From assembly GCA_025201705.1 (NCBI GenBank), contig MU617122.1, positions 1 through 22,645 on the forward strand: 22,645 bases of DNA, read 5' to 3'. This DNA is from Dissophora ornata. Taxonomy: Eukaryota > Mortierellomycota > Mortierellomycetes > Mortierellales > Mortierellaceae. The notes beneath the pieces were generated by a model. The model saw only the letters and a program-made list of their open reading frames with translations, did not search any database and had not been told where the DNA came from. The position numbers were made by a program, and so were the translations under genes. Position 1 is the first letter of the stretch; each line of letters begins with the position of its first letter. Shown one piece after another: positions 16,536 to 22,645 of this stretch.

Positions 16536-19500
16536 CTACCCGCCCCCACGTCCGCGACCACGGCCTCGTCCTTGTCCTCGGGCGGCCCATGCATTCCGGC
16601 CTCGCCAGTAAGATTTGCTGCTCCCGCCTCTGCTTCCTCGTCCTCGAGATGCGCCTCCAGGGACAAACGGCTGTGTCGGCTTGCTACGGATAGCCATACT
16701 CCCATTTGCAGTTGTAGCACGTCCACCAAACGAAACATTCCTTGCTCCATATCGGTTATCTGCAGCAGTTCTAGTCCGCCTTGGAATTCCATAGGCTGTC
16801 AGGACGGTCTGTTCACAAGTTGATCCAGAGGCGTTACTGCTGCCACCAGCACTCGTAGTCGTAGACATAGGTCCAACGCCCCGCGCATAGCTTACGCCTT
16901 TTTTCGCAGAGGATGACGCTGCGCCGCGAGTCCGACCGCGCCCGCGGCCCCGACCCTTACTTGCCGCCGAAGCTGTGGAACCGGAACCATTGACGTCGCC
17001 GTTGGCCATGCCGAATTGCGCAAAGTACATCGCAAGAGCGGGGTCGTCTCGTCGCTCCCGCAAATCCACAAAGTCATCCAGAGGGGACATGTATCCATTG
17101 TCATCGCCCTCAGTCTCACCGCCTGCACGCTCCGTGTCATCACCAGCGTCCAATACTGACTCAACAAGCGCCCCTGGACGCTCTGGATTTTTGGCCTGCA
17201 CGGCGTCCCACCATTCTTGGCTCTGCATCCCATAGTTCGGATCCTCAAACTCGAGTGAGGCTGACCCTCCAGACATACCATTATCCTCTGCCAAGTCGCT
17301 GCTAGCATCTCTGTTAGCGCGAATTGTGCCCTTTGGGGCAGCTGGATCTGTGGTGACTGTCGCATCAACCGTCTCTCCTGCTGATGCTGATGAAACAGCT
17401 GTATCCTTGGTGATTTTGGACATCGCCAAAGATCCTGGAAGGGCACCGATGCCTCCGACGATTCCACCGAGGCCTACACCCTTGACCTGACGTCGATCCA
17501 GGTGTTCGGATTCCAATAGGTCATCCTCCTGATTCCAAAGCTTTTCCGCCGCTGGATGACGTCGTCCAACTTCAATTTCGTTGTCATCATCAACAATACC
17601 ACTCCTGTGTTCCCCACGGCTTTTCTTCAGCAATTCTTGACGGCGCTGACGAGCTGACTCAGGAAGTATCCCGTCAAGAACTGCCGACTTCAATTTAACG
17701 CCCTTCCTGATTGCCTTTCCACGTTTCGTTTCGATTACAGGATTTTCATTAATGCCGCGGTTGTTGTCATCCTCAGAGTCGTAGAGCTCAACTATCGCTT
17801 TGCTTGACTTTTTGCTGGCAACCTTTCGCCTGGCCGACCCGCCCCTTGAAACAGTCGCCGCGCTTCCCGATGCCTTCCCGCTGCTGGTCCTGAAAGAACG
17901 GTTCAACATCGATGCAGGCTCAGGTTTGTCTAAAAAATCGTCCATATCATCGTCCAACATCTCATCCTGAATCAAAAATGGTGTAGGTAAATGTCCGCTC
18001 TCGGCTTTCTTGATAGCTGTTCTGGAGGACGTTTTCTGCACATCTTTCTTCCTGCCGGTCGGCCGAGTGGAGATGTAGACATCCGAGGCATCCAGCGCAA
18101 TATCCTGAATAGTCTGACCCGGCTGAATCTGGAACGCACTCTGACTCGATAAACTCTCGATGTCAGAGAGGTCGATAGTCTCACTCTCCAGGGGATGACT
18201 TAGATTGCTGCCACTGCTCAGAATGGCAGAGCCACTAGATAAGCCAGCGCCCCGCAGACCTCCTTGCTCTCGGGTCCTTGAAGATGGTGAGTCAAGGGTG
18301 AGATGGCTAACTTTTCGAGTGGGAGTATCCAATGACACAGGATCATCACGTCCAGTGTTCGCTCTAACAGGTGTCTTAGAAGAGCTCAGTGATTGGATGT
18401 CAGTCGAGGAGGGCTGGCCTTGCTGTTGCAGTGTCAGGTGGGGTGGTGCTTGAGTCAATGAGCCATGCTGTGAAAGAGAGTCTCTGATGATTACAACGTC
18501 CTGGGTCTGGTAGCTCTCGTCTAATGACTGTGCTAGAGCCTGGTCTTTCTTCTGCATGTCCTCTCTCTCTCTCTGTTCGTTTGCAAGTAACTCTGCATCC
18601 ACGTGCGCTATTAAGTCATTGACGGGTATCATTCTACGGCAGATGGGGCACTTGTCCGTATCCGTGGTATATTGCGACAGCGTGGGCGAAATGTCACAAA
18701 TACTATACTCCCCCTGGTCTTGTACCTCCACCTCAGCTTCGTAGTCCTGACTCTGGTATGCCGGTTGCTTTGATGGCAGCTGCCACTCTTGCTGTGCTTC
18801 TTGTTGTACTGATAGATCATTTTCGGTGCTCCTAAAAGCCTCCTTTGGCTGACCATAGCTCATGAGATGAAGGCCACTATACCGCCTTGTCCTGCGCTCG
18901 TCTTTTTGTATGCCCCTTTGCGACTGCTGCGTCCTTTGGTCATCTGAAAAGTCCTCAATCTCCTCCACGTGAGAGGTCATATCATCGCTACTAGAATGGA
19001 CCCGAGTGATTACTGGCTGCGAGTCAATCACGCTCGGGAAGGATTCGATGGCTTCCATCCGGACAAGCGAATCTCTGGACTCGGCCTGTTGTCGCGCATG
19101 ATCCGCTGCTGCTTTCAAGGCTAGCTCCATGGCAGAAATATCTGGTGCAACCTCCGAGAGCCTCATCTTTTTGTGAGGTGATGTCAAGTTTCCTCGGTCT
19201 GAACGTCGACGTGCACGTGAGTCCACCAGTGGCTCATCTTCCTCTGCCTCCCGATATCCCCTAACAAGTGCTTCTCCGCGCTGGCGCTTCCCCTCAGCTT
19301 CCTTGTTGCCCTTCCAAGCCGGGTGGCTTCTCATGTCTTCCTCTTTTGACTCTCTTTCCATATCGTCTTTTGCTGCCCGCCTTGCGGTGCGGTTGAAAAT
19401 CGGAAATGAAGCGAAGGGGCTTTTTTCAAATTCCTGCTGTTCCTTCTCTCGATCCAGATTCCGTCGTCGAGGTTGTTCCGGTGTAGGTGAAGACTCGACT

Positions 19501-21183
19501 TCATTATCTGAAAACATCAAGGTTTCCCGCAGTTTTTTATGCTCTTCCTCGACGCCTGCCCCATCCTTGGACCTCCTCAACCCCATGGAGACCTTTTGTT
19601 CGAAACCCTCATCCGAATCAAGGTTTAGCACAAGGGGTCGTGGCTTTGTAAGGTTAGCAAGCGTTTGTTTCCTAGATGGGTCCTTGACAGAGGCTCTGCG
19701 TTTTCGTCTAGGTAGCTCTGATACATCCTGACTCTCAATGACATATGTGTCACGCTCGCCCACTGTAGACTCTGTGATTGTAAAAGTCCCATCCGACTCA
19801 GTTGGAGTCAAATCGGAGACACCCAGCTCTGCCTCGGAATCCGAGACAATGGTTCGTAATGGACTCTCCGTCTCTTCTATCTCAACAACTTCAACTGCGG
19901 GGAGGCCGAGGTGCTTTGCATGAGCGGAGTTCCTTTGCCTAGTCGCGGACCATTTCCCTGACGGCGATTTCTCAGCTTCAGATAGGTCGTCCTCTGAGTC
20001 AAGGACTACATTGTATTGCCGTACTCTTTGCTTGGAAGTCGGCGTGGAGAGAACGATATTTCGGTCTGGACCATCCATGATAGAACAAGGCATTTTGACA
20101 ACCCCGCCCACGCTCCTGGACCCAGCTGCAGACGATTTTGTCAGTGTTTCTGATGATTGGATTGACCGAGGTATAGTGTCGTCAGCAATAGGGTATGGAG
20201 TATTTCTGGACAGATGGACATCAGTTTTAAATACATTCTTTCCGGAATCCCGCGTCAATTCGTCAAACTCTTCGTCGCTGCTCTCTGGAATCTCTTTAGC
20301 GAACTTTCGACGGCCAACCGGCGTCGTAGGCTTCTCGTTAGTCTCTTCATCTTCACTAGAGATAACGTTGATGGGAGGCAGCGAAGCATTTGCCCGTACC
20401 TAAATAACGGTGCAATGAATTGAGTTGATTAGACAAAAAAAGCTTGGTTCCGCTAAATGAGATATCCTAAACATATAGGCAATAACATATAATACTTACT
20501 AGACGCCTCCGATTAGGCGTTCCGGCACTCGAGAGTACTGCTTTCTCTTTTCCTTTCTCATCGCTATTATCTTTGAGCAGCGTCCGTCTGCGTGCTTGAC
20601 TGTGGTCTATTTCCACGTCTTCGGGATCTGAGCAAGCAACCTCAATCACATCTGCTACTTGTTTCTTTGGGGATGCAAATCTATAGCCCGGGGTCTCTTC
20701 GCGCAGCAGGCCTGGCGTTGCTGAGGTCGATATGAGGACCATGGGCTCATAGTCGAATCTCGACCTTCCGAAGGATGTTCGCCTCGAATTAGTGCCTCTA
20801 TTGCTGCTTGCTTCTTTGGAGGGGCGGTAATCTTCATGTTCTTCGGCTGTGACTTCAACAGAGAGCCAGGGGTCAATCAACATTTGACCTCGATTGCCAC
20901 CATTTTTGAGTGTTTGTCGTTTGCCTCCCATAGTTCCTTTGCCTTTCTGCCCGCTGGCCATGTGGACTCTGTTGTGAGCCCTGGCGATGGCAGTGGTCGA
21001 GCTGCCACTGCTGCTACAGTTTCCGCTACTTCCGGGACTACTGGCCTCCTCGATTCCTTGTCCCCCGGCTTTACTACCACCGCCAAGGCTTCTCTCGATA
21101 GCCAGCTTAAATGCTTTTTCTTCGTCGTAGTCCTCCATGCCTAGCACATGCTGCATTTCCTCCGATTCGATTATGGACTCCAT
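16536..21183 (-). CDS. Large disordered protein with UIM-like motifs, Rad18/UBZ-like finger and RGG tail
   Basis: Two exons on the minus strand, 21183-20500 and 20399-16536, give 1515 aa. The intron 20400-20499 (GTAAGT...TTTAG) is phase 0. Near the N-terminus DEEKAFKLAIERSLGG (about residues 20-35) fits the ubiquitin-interacting motif, with conserved Ala and Ser spaced A-x3-S. CPICRRMIPVNDLIAHVD (Cys812, Cys815, His827) resembles a Rad18/UBZ4 zinc finger, but the fourth ligand is Glu instead of Cys or His. It is followed at once by KKDQALAQSLDES, a second UIM-like helix. Most of the rest is acidic and Ser-rich with many SQ/TQ and SP sites and basic clusters. The last 100 residues are RGG/GRG repeats (GQGRGRGRGRGGG at the end). 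Together this suggests a nuclear, ubiquitin-reading, possibly DNA-damage-linked scaffold; that role is inferred and the family is not recognised. The frame stays open for 30 codons upstream of the ATG with no further ATG, and an acceptor-like gcag at 21215 may mark a missed 5' exon. Confidence 0.72.
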
Positions 21184-21710
21184 TGCCAGAGAGTTCTGTT
21201 CGACATGTCGGGCCCTGCGATCGAGCAGGTTAATAGCGTAAGCATGTATTATGACGTTACGGATTTGTGGATGTACAAGTCATGCTGGAGGGGACACAAA
21301 ACATACATTGTAATGGTGTTTCTCCAGGACAGGATCAATTTGTTGAGCTCTCAATCGCAACGACTGGTTGTAGTCGGCAGGAGATGAGGATTAATTGTCG
21401 CTATTGTGAGGAGTGTGTTGTCACGATGCATGAAAGAACCAAGAAGCTTTTTCCTAGGCGAAATCCGCAAAAAAAAACGCGTCGCGATCACGTGTGCAGG
21501 ATACAGAACATCGATTCATTCAAAGAAGAATCCTTTTTTTTATTCGCGCTAAGATACAACAAGGAGAACTCAAGCATGGAGAGAAGTATAGTTTCCATCT
21601 GTCAAAAGAAATGACCTATCTAGCAACCCCTGCTCTAAATCCATGTGAAGAGATACCACTATGTGATAAAATACCGAAGAAGGGATCAAGCCTCGAAACA
21701 TCGGGTTTTT
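21184..21710. other. Upstream region of the large minus-strand gene
   Basis: No convincing gene is seen on either strand. It presumably holds the promoter and perhaps a 5' exon of the UIM/RGG protein gene. An ACGCGT and a CACGTG lie near 21480-21494. Confidence 0.4.
21477..21494 (-). promoter_or_regulatory. ACGCGT and CACGTG boxes upstream of the UIM/RGG gene
   Basis: ACGCGT at 21477-21482 is followed by CACGTG at 21489-21494, both palindromic, about 295-310 nt upstream of the ATG at 21183. The first matches the yeast MBF site and the second an E-box (bHLH site). Function is inferred from motif and position only. Confidence 0.3.
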
Positions 21711-22019
21711 AGGCCTCTCCCTCCCTATGGCGCCTGTTTTGTTCCTGAAAGCAGCAGGGTGGAAATTCAGAGTACGGCATTCTTTTATCCATTTGCCATA
21801 CGAAATGTTATCCTCGAGCCACTAGGAGATGAACAACAAACTGGTAAGAGTGGCCAGTGTGTCGTAATAAAGGCTTGTAATGTATTACTCTCTACATGAA
21901 TTTAGTACGTGGTGTTGCAAATACGTCAGAAAGCGCGCCACGGTTGTGCGGGAGCTTTTTTTTTTTGGACAAACAGATCAATGAACAAAATGCTCCAGAC
22001 ATTATAGAAAATAAACAGC
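21711..22019 (+). repeat. Interspersed repeat, right copy
   Basis: This is the direct-orientation partner of 21-390. It starts with a C/T-rich lead and atggcgcct at 21727 and ends with the 30-base block 21990-22019. The hairpin region is kept in weaker form at about 21929-21956, with gaaagc/gcttt outer arms. Poly-T (about 21955-21966) sits where the left copy has a shorter T-rich run. Confidence 0.8.
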
Positions 22020-22076
22020 GGAGCTGCAAGCGTCCGGGGTCGCCGTATCATTGGTTTCATAAACCCTGACCATATT

Positions 22077-22339
22077 GTGGCCCGTTGCGCTCGATCGTCG
22101 TACAATCCGCAGTCCATACTCATTATAAATTTGCAACCGCCAAAGCAGCTGTCCTTTACTCGCTTGTCGTTGCCTGAGGGTTGGTCTCATGAAACCATTG
22201 CTACTACGTCTGTGCCCCTCAACACAGTTGCGCTCCCTGACGCGTTTACTCGTAGCGGTGATTCCACGAGACTTTTCCCATTCGAAGGTGACTTTGCACT
22301 GCAACGATGCAAGGCGGACAAGACTGGAAAGGTGAGTTC
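22077..22339 (+). other. Possible exon of an unrecognised gene
   Basis: A continuous frame reads with coding-like composition, for example LSLPEGWSHETIATTSVPLN and STRLFPFEGDFALQRCKADK. It runs to a GTGAGT donor-like site at about 22333, beyond which the frame soon ends. There is no in-frame ATG at its start, so if real it would be an internal or decayed exon. No family is recognised. Confidence 0.2.
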
Positions 22340-22645
22340 AGGAAAGGACAAGAAAGAGGTTTATTGCAGACTGGGGTTCTATGTAATAAAGTGAGGGACT
22401 ACTTATACTTGGTGGCAGTGGGTTGGATTAATCAGCATGATAGACCACATGAGGTTCAGGAATGGCGACTTGTGGGGCTCAGCACAAGCAGGGTGATATA
22501 TGGTAGCAATGCTGCTCGATATTGCACCATTATTCTAGCAATAATTAATCAGCAGGAGGACGCGCCATGGTTGCTAGAAAAGGGTCAGTGCTCCTTGCTC
22601 CTTGCTCCTTGCTCATTCCTCATTCCTCAATTCCAAGGTAAATGA
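22340..22645. other. Unassigned 3' edge with degenerate 7-mer repeat
   Basis: At about 22589-22637 the unit tgctcct is repeated three to four times, then degrades through tgctcat and tcctcat to tcctcaa. An open plus-strand frame crosses to the window end, but nothing in it is recognisable. Confidence 0.5.

Noticed and set aside
16892..17467. 191-residue minus-strand frame overlapping the large gene
   Set aside because: It is an alternative frame of the same strand within exon 2; the main frame is continuous for 1288 codons and ends in an organised RGG tail.
21..22019. End repeats as LTRs of one retrotransposon
   Set aside because: No TG/CA termini, no primer-binding site and no gag-pol between them; the interior is made of ordinary host genes.
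1..22645. CRISPR array or bacterial-type operon
   Set aside because: No regularly spaced repeats were found, and introns, a eukaryotic tRNA and kinesin show a nuclear eukaryotic genome.

Overview
This window looks like nuclear DNA from a filamentous, early-diverging fungus, most likely Mucoromycota and plausibly a Mortierella relative. The lineage is inferred, because no marker gene fixes it. The eukaryotic evidence is direct: a tRNA-His with a Pol III T-run terminator, protein genes split by short GT-AG introns (68-105 nt), a kinesin-5, an arrestin-fold protein and a glutathione S-transferase.

Layout, left to right. A diverged interspersed repeat (about 21-390) is followed by non-coding DNA with a 25-T tract, then tRNA-His(GTG). 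A BTB/POZ protein gene (908-2311, +) has one stopless 81-nt intron. Just after it lies a decayed TnpB/Fanzor-type RuvC nuclease (about 2485-4124, +). Next come a kinesin-5/BimC gene with five exons (4319-8715, +), with two ACGCGT boxes upstream, an arrestin-like gene with four exons (9094-10767, -) and a GST with three exons (11083-12168, -). Diverging from the GST is a 4-kb broken gene (12287-16321, +). Finally there is a large ubiquitin-binding-type disordered protein gene (16536-21183, -), a second copy of the left-end repeat (about 21711-22019, direct orientation) and an unassigned 3' end.

The most interesting object is the broken gene at 12287-16321. Its 5' part encodes a recognisable FEN1/XPG-superfamily nuclease: an MG amino end, then all seven expected metal-binding carboxylates in order. 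Its 3' part encodes a Fanzor/TnpB-like RuvC nuclease: D...E...D with a CxxC...CxxC zinc ribbon and an HRDVMA motif. Both parts lie on the same strand, in order, joined by a Pro-rich and helical linker, with recognisable introns. It is interrupted by several frameshifts and stops. The copy at 2485-4124 carries only the Fanzor side, with the same domain order and closely matching residues. I infer a multicopy family in which an XPG-type and an RNA-guided-type nuclease module are joined, now pseudogenised at both loci here. The fusion, and any novelty, need database confirmation.

The other genes look like ordinary cellular genes with no shared operon or pathway. Kinesin-5 has cell-cycle hallmarks: MCB-like promoter boxes, a BimC-box Cdk site and a KEN motif. 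The large minus-strand protein combines UIM-like helices, an incomplete Rad18/UBZ-like zinc finger and an RGG tail, which suggests a nuclear ubiquitin-signalling role.
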